Assembly (NCBI RefSeq): GCF_018882285.1
Contig: NZ_JACVOT010000001.1
Span: 1,185,916-1,249,915, forward strand
Direction: 5' to 3'
Origin: Polynucleobacter sp. AM-26B4
GTDB taxonomy: Bacteria > Pseudomonadota > Gammaproteobacteria > Burkholderiales > Burkholderiaceae
Length of the DNA stretch: 64,000 bases
The stretch's first letter is position 1. Each line of letters begins with the position of its first letter. Below, one piece after another: positions 19,386 to 26,519 of the stretch. The notes under the pieces were generated by a model. It saw only the letters and a list, made by a program, of their open reading frames with translations. It was not told the DNA's origin and made no database searches. Both the position numbers and the translations under genes were made by a program.

Positions 19386-19736
19386 TCACAATAGTTGAAT
19401 TCCAAAGTTTTTCATCAATAAGGAAAATAGTCCAAAACTGATAACAGTTACTGCAATACTTCCTCCCATAGTTAACCAAAAACCTAATTTAGGGAGCAGG
19501 TATGGAAATAATAAAAACATCGGCAAAGTAGGAATCACATACCAAAAAGTGTAATAAGCGTGGTTTGCTATTTTTTCTTCTGATTGATTCTCAATAAAAA
19601 GCCAAGTTAAGGTGAGTAACGTTATCAACGGTAGTGCTGCAATGAATCCTCCTAACTTATCGCTTCGTTTGGCTACTTCACTGACCAACACAACTATTCC
19701 GGCTGTTAATAAGTATTTTGTAATGATCCAAGTCAT
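19386..19736 (-). CDS. DUF3147 family small membrane protein
   Basis: A 116-residue protein with four hydrophobic segments, starting MTWIITKYLLTAGIVVLVSE and containing KRSDKLGGFIAALPLITLLT and the middle helix YTFWYVIPTLPMFLLFPYLLP. I recognise it as DUF3147, a small inner-membrane family of unknown function that is often seen near metal or stress genes. It is the only leftward gene in the island and is divergent from the copper run. No clear ribosome binding site is visible at its start. Confidence 0.7.
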   Translation of the reverse strand: MTWIITKYLLTAGIVVLVSEVAKRSDKLGGFIAALPLITLLTLTWLFIENQSEEKIANHAYYTFWYVIPTLPMFLLFPYLLPKLGFWLTMGGSIAVTVISFGLFSLLMKNFGIQLL

Positions 19737-19851
19737 AAAAGTCCCAATAATATCTAGTTGTCATATAGTAAAAATATCATTTAAAACAATACCCCGTTCA
19801 GTCAGCAAGCGTATTTTGGCAAATATATTTGATTGGTGTTAAAGTCAGAAC

Positions 19852-20196
19852 ATGTTGAAAAAGTTAATCCTTGTTCTTTTACTTGCTAGTGCACCCTTGC
19901 AATCCTGGGCTGCATCGCAGATGCCTTTTCAACATTCTTCCTTGGCCCTCCGTGTTGAAGCAACTGATGCATCACAGCATAATTGTCATCAAAACACCTC
20001 AGATTCTTCTGCTGATGACAATCACTCATCGCCCCAAGGTAAAAGTTGTAACTCTTGCGCTTTGTGCATGGCTTTTGCCTTTTTTTATTCAAAGCCAGAA
20101 ATAACTCCGACTTCATACTTTGTATCTTTTAAGTCTAGAGATGTGAGTTTCATTAGCCACGACCTAGCCGCACCAATCAAGCCACCCATTCTGTAA
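19852..20196 (+). CDS. Small exported His/Cys-containing protein, function unknown
   Basis: A 114-residue protein with a signal peptide (MLKKLILVLLLASAPLQSWA, cleavage after AWAA region), then a stretch with HNCHQN, DDNHSSPQ and a cluster CNSCALCMAF, ending in a hydrophilic tail. The His, Cys and Met residues could bind copper in the periplasm. The pattern recalls small CopL/DUF2946-like proteins of copper operons, but I cannot assign the family with certainty. It is the first gene of the rightward copper run, 55 nt before the TolC-like gene. A TTGGCA and TTAAAG pair lies immediately upstream. Confidence 0.6.
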   Translation: MLKKLILVLLLASAPLQSWAASQMPFQHSSLALRVEATDASQHNCHQNTSDSSADDNHSSPQGKSCNSCALCMAFAFFYSKPEITPTSYFVSFKSRDVSFISHDLAAPIKPPIL

Positions 20197-20251
20197 CTCC
20201 CCTAGTATAAGTCCGCCCAAATTTTGGGTTTGATTGTTATTGGAGAGTTAT

Positions 20252-21220
20252 ATGAAGAAACTAATATTTGCATTTGCTGGTTTTATGGCCTTGCATGCCC
20301 AAGCTAATTCTGTATGGGTAGAACAAAATAAACTGGTTGGAGAAATTGGTGGTTGGAAGGTTTATGCCAAAGAGCAGCCTCCTGCTATGGTGCCATCAAA
20401 TCAAAATATCTTTTCACTAAATCAAGCTGTTGAGCGAATGCTGAGTCATCAATTGGATTCGGTTAACTATTTGCCAGGCTCTGAGTCAATGACTGATTAC
20501 TATGTATTAAGTCCTGCTCAGCGCTCTGCGCTCCAACAGCGATATGCCATCATTTATGAAACATCAAAGTCATATTATGAATTGGTGGCGCAAAGAGAAA
20601 AGCTGGCACATATGGAGGATGTGCTTAACGCTGTAGAAGCTGCTTCAGAGCTAACTGACCGTATGTACAAGGTTGGTAATGTGAATGAGCTCAAGCTTCT
20701 AAACCAGAAGAAAGACTTATACAAAAAAAGATTGGAATATAAAGCTCTTGAAACTAAGCATTTAGAGGCAAAGGAGCGTTTTATTCAAAGACTGAACTTT
20801 GTTAACCGAGATGTAAACGTAGATGTTGAGCCTCGTTTACCTGAGCCGCCAAAAGATTTAAGGAGGCTGACTGACAAAGAAAAAAGATCAATCAATCTCG
20901 GAGCAATCAGTAATCCTGGATCTGTTCATATACGTTCTTTGGCTCGGATTTCTTATGAGAACTACACGGAGAAATTCAATAAAGCTAAATCCTACAAGGA
21001 AGATATCTTGCCAACCCAAAAGAAGATTTCTGAGGAAAACTTACTCAGATATAACGGGATGCTGATTGATGTATTTCACCTGCTAGAAGATGCAGAAAAA
21101 CAAAGTAAAACGGTCATTGAGTATATCGATGCGAACTTAGCTTTATTAATCCAAGCTGCCAAATTAGAGAAAGATCTAATCGATGCGCAGATGGATTTCT
21201 CAAATATCAATGTGAGGTAG
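20252..21220 (+). CDS. Short TolC-like outer-membrane factor
   Basis: A 322-residue exported protein, signal peptide MKKLIFAFAGFMALHAQA. Long heptad-rich helices dominate (about residues 100-190 and 240-315), with the TolC-repeat signature ELKLLNQKKDLYKKRLEYK and ILPTQKKISEENLLRYNGML. TolC proteins have two such repeats and about 420-470 residues, so this one is short, with the N-terminal half reduced. Copper-operon TolC-like proteins often sit next to a multicopper oxidase. No inner-membrane pump or adaptor gene accompanies it. The ATG at 20252 follows GGAGAG; an ATG-free upstream start at 20234 is less likely. Confidence 0.65.
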   Translation: MKKLIFAFAGFMALHAQANSVWVEQNKLVGEIGGWKVYAKEQPPAMVPSNQNIFSLNQAVERMLSHQLDSVNYLPGSESMTDYYVLSPAQRSALQQRYAIIYETSKSYYELVAQREKLAHMEDVLNAVEAASELTDRMYKVGNVNELKLLNQKKDLYKKRLEYKALETKHLEAKERFIQRLNFVNRDVNVDVEPRLPEPPKDLRRLTDKEKRSINLGAISNPGSVHIRSLARISYENYTEKFNKAKSYKEDILPTQKKISEENLLRYNGMLIDVFHLLEDAEKQSKTVIEYIDANLALLIQAAKLEKDLIDAQMDFSNINVR

Positions 21221-21223
21221 TCA

Positions 21224-22630
21224 ATGAACACACGCAGAAAATTTTTAACAGGAGCTGCGGTCACGATGGCCGCTGCTGGAGTGAGTAGACATGCTTTAGC
21301 AAGATTGCCTGAGCCAGTTATTCAAACGAGCCCTAATACACAAAAGCCGCTATTTCCAAATAGTGGAAAAGAGTACAACCCGGTTGTGACTCTCAATGGC
21401 TGGACTTTGCCTTGGCGAATGAACAATGGAGTCAAAGAATTTCACTTAGTTGCTGAACCAGTTGTTCGTGAGATGGCGCCAGGATTTAAAGCGCACTTAT
21501 GGGGTTACAACGGTCAATCACCAGGGCCCACTATTGAGGTCGTTGAGGGTGACAAAGTAAGAATTTTTGTCACAAACAAGCTACCCGAGCACACCTCAAT
21601 CCATTGGCATGGGCAACGTCTACCCAATGGTATGGATGGGGTGGCTGGTCTGAATCAGCCGGCAATACCATCAGGCAAGACATTTGTGTATGAATTTACC
21701 GCGCGTCGTCCTGGTACTTTCATGTATCACCCTCACGCTGATGAGATGACACAGATGGCCATGGGAATGATGGGCTTTTGGGTGACGCATCCAAAGGAAA
21801 AGCATCCTGACATTGATGAGGTCAACCGTGATTTTTGTTTCCTTTTGAACTCATTTGATATTGATCCTGGTAGCTTTACTCCTAACCCAGCAACGATGTT
21901 GGACTTCAACATTTGGGCATGGAATAGCCGAGTCTTTCCTGGTATTGACACTCTGAATGTCCGCTTGAACGACAAAGTGCGTATCCGTGTGGGTAATTTG
22001 ACGATGACCAATCACCCTATTCACCTACATGGACATGAGTTTCATGTCACAGGTACTGATGGCGGACCAACGCCAAAGGCAACCCGTTGGTATGAAGTGA
22101 CAACTGATGTCGCGGTGGGTCAAATGCGTCAAATTGAGTTTTTGGCGGATGAAGAAGGTGATTGGGCATTCCATTGTCATAAGAGTCACCACACTATGAA
22201 TGCTATGGGGCACGATATTGCTAATTTAATTGGAGTTGATCATCGAGGATTGGCTGGAAAAATCAAGAAAGTTATACCTGATTACATGGTCATGGGAGAG
22301 CGAGGCATGTCTGATATGACTGAGATGGAGATGGAGCTTCCCAAAAACACTCTTCCAATGATGACAGGCGATGGTCCTTATGGATCCCTTGAGATGGGTG
22401 GCATGTTCACAGTCTTGAAAGTACGAAAGGATCAAGCTCCCAACGACTATAAGAATGCTGGATGGTTCAAACAGCCCAAAGGGACCCAGGCATTTGAATG
22501 GAAGGGTGCTACACCAAGCCCATCAAGAAGTAAGGATGCAGGGTCTTCTGCAATGAAGCGAATGCATCCAACACCAGAAGTCGAAGTGAAGGTCAAAAAG
22601 CCTTCAGGTTCAACAAGTCACAATCACTAA
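21224..22630 (+). CDS. Multicopper oxidase, Tat-exported, compact form
   Basis: A 468-residue periplasmic copper oxidase, probably oxidising Cu(I) to Cu(II). A Tat signal opens it (TRRKFLTGAAVTMAAAGVSR). All four copper motifs are seen: IHWHGQRLPNG, YHPHADE, NHPIHLHGHEFH and the type 1 site HCHKSHHTMNAM with His-Cys-His-x3-His-x4-Met. Only about two cupredoxin domains fit between them, in contrast to the three of CueO or CopA-type enzymes. The C-terminal third (from about 350) is Met-rich, MSDMTEMEMELP and MMTG. It starts 3 nt after the TolC-like gene and 13 nt before the cupredoxin gene. Confidence 0.88.
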   Translation: MNTRRKFLTGAAVTMAAAGVSRHALARLPEPVIQTSPNTQKPLFPNSGKEYNPVVTLNGWTLPWRMNNGVKEFHLVAEPVVREMAPGFKAHLWGYNGQSPGPTIEVVEGDKVRIFVTNKLPEHTSIHWHGQRLPNGMDGVAGLNQPAIPSGKTFVYEFTARRPGTFMYHPHADEMTQMAMGMMGFWVTHPKEKHPDIDEVNRDFCFLLNSFDIDPGSFTPNPATMLDFNIWAWNSRVFPGIDTLNVRLNDKVRIRVGNLTMTNHPIHLHGHEFHVTGTDGGPTPKATRWYEVTTDVAVGQMRQIEFLADEEGDWAFHCHKSHHTMNAMGHDIANLIGVDHRGLAGKIKKVIPDYMVMGERGMSDMTEMEMELPKNTLPMMTGDGPYGSLEMGGMFTVLKVRKDQAPNDYKNAGWFKQPKGTQAFEWKGATPSPSRSKDAGSSAMKRMHPTPEVEVKVKKPSGSTSHNH

Positions 22631-22643
22631 TTAGGAGTTCAAA

Positions 22644-23126
22644 ATGAAATTCAAGTTCGCTTATATATTTTTTGGCTTAGCTTTGTCTCAGTTAACCTTT
22701 GCTCATGGGGATCAGCATAAAAAGCCGATGCATCATCAAATGACTATTCAGCAGGAAGACTGGGGTATTGCAGGTAATAGCAAGGAGGTCACTCGCACCA
22801 TTGCGGTGTCAATGTCTGATGATATGAAGTTCAAGCCCGAAAAAATTGATATTAAATTAGGCGAAACCATTAAGTTTGTCATCAAGAATAACGGGAAGTT
22901 AATGCATGAGATGGTGATTGGAACTAAGCCAGTGCTTGATAAGCATGCAGAAATGATGGTGAAGCATCCAAACATGGAGCACGATGAACCCTATATGGCT
23001 CATGTTTCTCCAGGGAAATCAGCAGAAATCATCTGGAAATTCAATCGGCCAGGAAAATTTGAATTTGCTTGCTTGATTGCTGGGCACTATCAAGCCGGTA
23101 TGGTTGGAAAAATTGAGGTGAAATAA
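22644..23126 (+). CDS. Cupredoxin (CopI-like periplasmic copper protein)
   Basis: A 160-residue exported blue-copper-type protein. After a signal peptide (ending LTFAHG) comes a His/Met-rich N-terminus, HGDQHKKPMHHQM, then one cupredoxin domain. The type 1 ligands are His in LMHEMVIG, then Cys, His and Met in FACLIAGHYQAGM. The sequence fits the plastocyanin/azurin-like copper-tolerance proteins of the CopI kind. It probably binds or shuttles periplasmic copper with the neighbouring oxidase. TAGGAG precedes the ATG, and its stop overlaps the next start (TAATG). Confidence 0.88.
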   Translation: MKFKFAYIFFGLALSQLTFAHGDQHKKPMHHQMTIQQEDWGIAGNSKEVTRTIAVSMSDDMKFKPEKIDIKLGETIKFVIKNNGKLMHEMVIGTKPVLDKHAEMMVKHPNMEHDEPYMAHVSPGKSAEIIWKFNRPGKFEFACLIAGHYQAGMVGKIEVK

Positions 23127-23404
23127 TGAAAAAACTTATTGCAATGGGATTATTTCTATTGAGCTCTAGTGTTTTTGCGACTGAGTGGGCTAAGGGAGAG
23201 GTTCGCCGTATTGATATTGAGAATAAGAAGCTGACCATAAAACATGAAGAAATCAAAAGTCTTGATATGCCTCCAATGTCCATGGTTTTCTACGTTGAGA
23301 ATGCTGATATTTTGAAAGGAATTAATCCAGGCGATAAGGTTGAATTCACGGCTGAAGAAAAAGGAACAAAGCTAATTGTTAAACAAATTAGAAAGCCACA
23401 ATAA
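23126..23404 (+). CDS. CusF-like periplasmic copper-binding protein
   Basis: A 92-residue exported protein of the CusF family. Following the signal peptide MKKLIAMGLFLLSSSVFA, the small beta-barrel carries the Cu(I)/Ag(I) ligands in IKHEEIKSLDMPPMSMVFYV: one His and the MPPM-x-M methionines. The usual cation-pi Trp near the ligands is not obvious. In E. coli CusF feeds CusCBA, but no CusAB is here, so it may hand copper to the oxidase or cupredoxin. Start overlaps the upstream stop by 1 nt. Confidence 0.85.
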   Translation: MKKLIAMGLFLLSSSVFATEWAKGEVRRIDIENKKLTIKHEEIKSLDMPPMSMVFYVENADILKGINPGDKVEFTAEEKGTKLIVKQIRKPQ

Positions 23405-23438
23405 AAATTAATCTTCAATGTTTGATTGGTAAAAACTT

Positions 23439-23900
23439 ATGAAAAATTTAAATAAAATTAGACGGTCAATCTTTTTTGGGGCGATGTTATTTCCCGCTCT
23501 CAGTTTTTCATCTCCCCTAAAGCCTCTAATCACGATGTGGAAAAGTCCAAGCTGTGGGTGTTGTAAAGATTGGGAAATTTATCTGCAGAAAAATGGTTTT
23601 AATGTAAAGGCTATTCCTCAGGGAAATGATCAAATACGTAAAAAGTTAGGGATGCCCATTCAATATGGTTCTTGTCATACTGCATTAATAAATGGATATG
23701 TCATTGAGGGTCATGTGCCCTCAAGAGAAATCAAAAGGTTATTAATTGAAAAACCTATAGCATTGGGTTTGGCGGTTCCTGCTATGCCTATTGGTTCGCC
23801 TGGAATGGATGGACCTGAATACGGTGAAAAAAAAGATCCATACGATGTTTTATTGATTGGAATGAATGGTCAGCCTAGTATTTATCAATCCTATAAATAA
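23439..23900 (+). CDS. DUF411 metal-binding protein
   Basis: A 153-residue exported protein with a thioredoxin-like fold of the DUF411 family. The motif MWKSPSCGCCKDWEIYL (about residues 33-49) has the conserved C-x-C-C, and YGSCHTALINGYVIEGHVP and GLAVPAMPIGSPGMDGP follow as in other members. DUF411 proteins occur repeatedly in copper operons and are thought to bind copper, but the mechanism is not settled. It is the last gene of the island run, 34 nt after the CusF-like gene. Confidence 0.87.
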   Translation: MKNLNKIRRSIFFGAMLFPALSFSSPLKPLITMWKSPSCGCCKDWEIYLQKNGFNVKAIPQGNDQIRKKLGMPIQYGSCHTALINGYVIEGHVPSREIKRLLIEKPIALGLAVPAMPIGSPGMDGPEYGEKKDPYDVLLIGMNGQPSIYQSYK

Positions 23901-24137
23901 AGCAGTAAATATGAGTGGATTGATCCCAAATTCTTATCTAAAGCATGCGGCTAAGATACTTTAAGTATTAGGAGCGACGATATGTTAGATGGCTGCTCCA
24001 AACCAATGTAATTTTTAAAACTCAAAGTTTTGAGATTATTGGTTTAATAAGAGGGTATTTAACTAACAAAAAGCTACACACCAATATTTAGGAGGTGTAA
24101 TCTCTTGAAATCCTAATGGTTTATTTGGTTGTCTGTT
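23901..24137. other. Gene-free right end of the island with orphan ribosome binding sites
   Basis: No convincing gene is present. An AGGAG at 23970-23974 precedes a nine-codon frame at 23982-24011 (MLDGCSKPM). CTCAAA at 24021-24026 pairs with TTTGAG at 24029-24034. A near-perfect AGGAGGTG at 24090-24097 is followed only by TTG-AAA-TCC-TAA, so it has no gene. These look like the remains of a lost reading frame, possibly of an integrase, or of a leader; this is inference. Confidence 0.45.
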
Positions 24138-24182
24138 CTCATAATCCTTTGGTCCGCGGTTCAAGTCGGCGACGGCCCACCA
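24138..24182 (+). pseudogene. attR-like partial tRNA-Ile2 copy
   Basis: This 45-nt fragment runs from the anticodon loop to CCA of the tRNA at 19121-19197 and lacks the 5' half, so it cannot fold. The two changes (24168 and 24173) break the T-stem and acceptor stem. It marks the right end of the copper island. Confidence 0.85.
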
Positions 24183-24189
24183 GTAGTTC

Positions 24190-24216
24190 AAAAGCCAACT
24201 CACGGGTTGGCTTTTT
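24190..24216 (+). terminator. Terminator after the tRNA remnant
   Basis: AAAAGCCAAC at 24190-24199 pairs with GTTGGCTTTT at 24206-24215, with a TCACGG loop and T run. It was probably the terminator of the tRNA gene before the island entered, and now isolates senA from copper-operon transcription. Confidence 0.75.
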
Positions 24217-24251
24217 GTTTAATTCCACTAAAAAGCGCTCATCTTGAACCC

Positions 24252-24257
24252 TATAAT
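24252..24257 (+). promoter_or_regulatory. Candidate -10 box for senA
   Basis: A perfect TATAAT lies 6 nt before the preferred senA GTG at 24264, so a transcript from it would start at or next to the start codon. No good -35 is seen at 17 bp. Confidence 0.4.
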
Positions 24258-24263
24258 CAGGGG

Positions 24264-25412
24264 GTGAATCAAAAATTACATGATCATCTTCAATATCAGA
24301 CTCAAGCTAACCAATCTTTATTAAAAGCTTGGTTGATTGAGACAATTGAGCGCACGCGCAGTATTTTCCTGAATCTCAAGCCGAGACAAGAAGTGGTTCC
24401 AAGGCTCGAAATATTAAATCCTCCTAACTGGGAGTTTGGGCATCTCACATGGTTCCATGAGTTTTGGGTGCATCGAAAAGGTCAAATCTCTCATCCATCT
24501 TTGCTGAGTAACGCTGATCTATTTTTTAATTCTTCAGAAATAGCTCATGCAGATCGTTGGACGATTGAGGTGCCGGCATTGGAGAGTTTGCTGCAATATA
24601 ACTTTGAAGTGGCTCAGAAAACAATTGATTTACTTCAGGGCACTGTTGATGCTGAGACTGCCTACTTTATTCAGCTGTCTATCTTTCATCAGGATATGCA
24701 CAACGAAGCTTTTGCCTATATGTGGCAAACCATGTCTTATGCGCAGCCTTTTGAACCTTTTTCAAAAAAGAGCGCCCAAGGTGATTTAAAGTCTAAATAT
24801 ATTCACTTCCCAAAATCAAGTATTCAAGCTGGCGCACATAAACAGAGTGGTTTCATATTTGATAATGAAAAATGGGCACATACTGTTGATTTGAATAAAT
24901 TTTCTATTGCGAGACAACCAATTACTAATGGTGAGTATTTAGAGTTTATTGAATCATCTAAAAACTATTCGCATGGTAAGCCAATCACGATTCCTAATTA
25001 TTGGAAAAAAGAGGGGGGTGATTGGTATCAACGATTTTTTGATAATTGGCAATTACTTGCTTTAGATGAGCCTGTACGACATGTGTCTTATGTAGATGCT
25101 CAGCATTATTGTGAGTGGCGCCAAGTTAGATTGCCAACCGAGCATGAATTATCACTATTAATGAGTCAAGCAGACGGTCAATGGCAGGCATCCAATTTAT
25201 GGGAATGGACTTCAAGTCCCTTCATGCCTTTCCCAGGGTTTTCGGCTGATCCTTATGTTGATTACTCTAAGCCATGGTTTGATGGTAATTATCAGGTTTT
25301 GAAAGGCTGGAGCCCATACACCCCAGAGCGTTTAAGAAGGGTCGCATTCCGTAACTTTTATGCGCCTCAACGATCTGATCATTTTTGTGGCTTTCGTACG
25401 TGTTTGCGCTAA
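24264..25412 (+). CDS. senA: SenA-type selenoneine synthase (EgtB family)
   Basis: A protein of about 382 residues with an N-terminal DinB-like domain and a C-terminal FGE-sulfatase domain, the EgtB/SenA architecture. Iron ligands fit the His in GHLTWFHEFW and H-x3-H in IFHQDMHNEAF. The C-terminal domain has WEWTSSPFMPFPGFS and HFCGFRTCLR. EgtB makes the C-S bond of ergothioneine; SenA makes the C-Se bond from hercynine and a selenosugar. I choose SenA because selD and senB lie alongside. The frame is open from 24129 through the tRNA remnant and terminator, so the GTG at 24264 is the first credible start. Confidence 0.82.
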   Translation: MNQKLHDHLQYQTQANQSLLKAWLIETIERTRSIFLNLKPRQEVVPRLEILNPPNWEFGHLTWFHEFWVHRKGQISHPSLLSNADLFFNSSEIAHADRWTIEVPALESLLQYNFEVAQKTIDLLQGTVDAETAYFIQLSIFHQDMHNEAFAYMWQTMSYAQPFEPFSKKSAQGDLKSKYIHFPKSSIQAGAHKQSGFIFDNEKWAHTVDLNKFSIARQPITNGEYLEFIESSKNYSHGKPITIPNYWKKEGGDWYQRFFDNWQLLALDEPVRHVSYVDAQHYCEWRQVRLPTEHELSLLMSQADGQWQASNLWEWTSSPFMPFPGFSADPYVDYSKPWFDGNYQVLKGWSPYTPERLRRVAFRNFYAPQRSDHFCGFRTCLR

Positions 25413-25475
25413 ATTGAGTAAGCTACGGTATTCCTGATTTTTCAGTCTCTTCATTCATTCTTTTACTGAGCATTT

Positions 25476-26516
25476 ATGTCTTATAACGGTCGTCTTACTT
25501 CTCTTTCTCATGGTGGTGGTTGTGGTTGCAAAATTGCCCCGGGCATTTTGAGCGATATCCTGAAGGCATCACCAATCAGAAACATTCCGTCTGCATTACT
25601 TGCTGGTTCAGACAACAATGAAGATGCAGCTGTTTATCAAATCAATGAACATCAGGCCATCGTAGCAACAACAGATTTTTTCATGCCAATCGTGGACGAT
25701 CCATTTGAGTTTGGCAGAATTGCTGCGACTAATGCGATATCTGATATTTATGCGATGGGTGCACAACCATTATTTGCTTTGGCTTTGCTTGGTATGCCCA
25801 TCAATGTTTTGCCAATGGAGGTCATTCAGCAAATCACAGCAGGCGGAGAATCGGTTTGTGCTGATGCTGGCATCATGATTGCGGGTGGTCATTCTATTGA
25901 CACGGTTGAGCCTATTTATGGCTTGGTAGCGATTGGCATCGTCGATCCTAAGAAACTTAAGAGAAACAATGGAGCCAAATCAGGTGACAGCATTATTTTA
26001 AGTAAGCCTTTAGGTGTGGGTGTTCTTTCAGCAGCGCTTAAGAAAGAGCAATTGTCTGAAGCTGGTTACCGCGAGATGATTGCTTTAACAACCAAGCTCA
26101 ATAAGCCTGGCGTTGAATTAGCGCAATTAGACGGGGTTCATGCTTTGACCGATGTCACAGGCTTTGGTTTGGCCGGACATTTACTTGAGTTAGCGCGTGG
26201 CGCAAAACTAGAGGCCAAGTTAGATTGGAACAGTATTCCGGTTGTTGAGGAAGCTGTTCAGTTGGTACAAAAAGATATTTACACCGGTGCTTCAACACGT
26301 AATTGGGTTGGCTACGGACACGAAGTTAAGTTGGCGCAGAACATATCTTTATGGCAGCAAAATTTATTGACTGATCCTCAAACCAGCGGTGGTCTATTGA
26401 TTTCTTGTGCACCAGAAGCAGAGGCTGAAGTGCTGGCCATTTTGCAAGCAGGTGACTTTATGAAGGCGAAGAAAATCGGACAATTTATTGAGGGCTCCGG
26501 TTTATCCGTGGCGTAA
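25476..26516 (+). CDS. selD: Selenide, water dikinase (SelD/SenC)
   Basis: A 346-residue selenophosphate synthetase. The Gly-rich N-terminus HGGGCGCKIAPGIL carries catalytic Cys and Lys, with Cys rather than selenocysteine. TTDFFMPIVDDPFEFGRIAA, GGHSIDTVEPIYGL, ALTDVTGFGLAGHLLE and LTDPQTSGGLL match E. coli SelD closely. It supplies selenophosphate; between senA and egtD it fits SenC of the selenoneine route. Whether it also serves selenoproteins cannot be judged, since selA and selB are not in the window. It lies 63 nt after senA and 3 nt before egtD. Confidence 0.92.
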   Translation: MSYNGRLTSLSHGGGCGCKIAPGILSDILKASPIRNIPSALLAGSDNNEDAAVYQINEHQAIVATTDFFMPIVDDPFEFGRIAATNAISDIYAMGAQPLFALALLGMPINVLPMEVIQQITAGGESVCADAGIMIAGGHSIDTVEPIYGLVAIGIVDPKKLKRNNGAKSGDSIILSKPLGVGVLSAALKKEQLSEAGYREMIALTTKLNKPGVELAQLDGVHALTDVTGFGLAGHLLELARGAKLEAKLDWNSIPVVEEAVQLVQKDIYTGASTRNWVGYGHEVKLAQNISLWQQNLLTDPQTSGGLLISCAPEAEAEVLAILQAGDFMKAKKIGQFIEGSGLSVA

Positions 26517-26519
26517 AAA

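Larger units (their letters stand above)
19153..24182. mobile_element. Copper-handling genomic island at the tRNA-Ile2 3' end
   Basis: The 45 nt from the tRNA anticodon loop to CCA (19153-19197) recur at 24138-24182 with two mismatches, in the same orientation and 4,985 bp apart. This is the usual footprint of site-specific integration into a tRNA 3' end. Between them lie seven genes, six of them rightward, mostly for periplasmic copper handling. No integrase, excisionase or transposase was found, so it now appears immobile or was mobilised in trans. The far copy sits next to an intrinsic terminator that probably served the original tRNA. Confidence 0.75.

Noticed and set aside
24138..24182. 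A second functional tRNA gene
   Set aside because: The 5' half is missing and two changes break the T and acceptor stems.
24116..24252. 44-codon frame starting ATG 24116 across the tRNA remnant
   Set aside because: It translates tRNA and terminator sequence, and the nearest Shine-Dalgarno is about 18 nt away.
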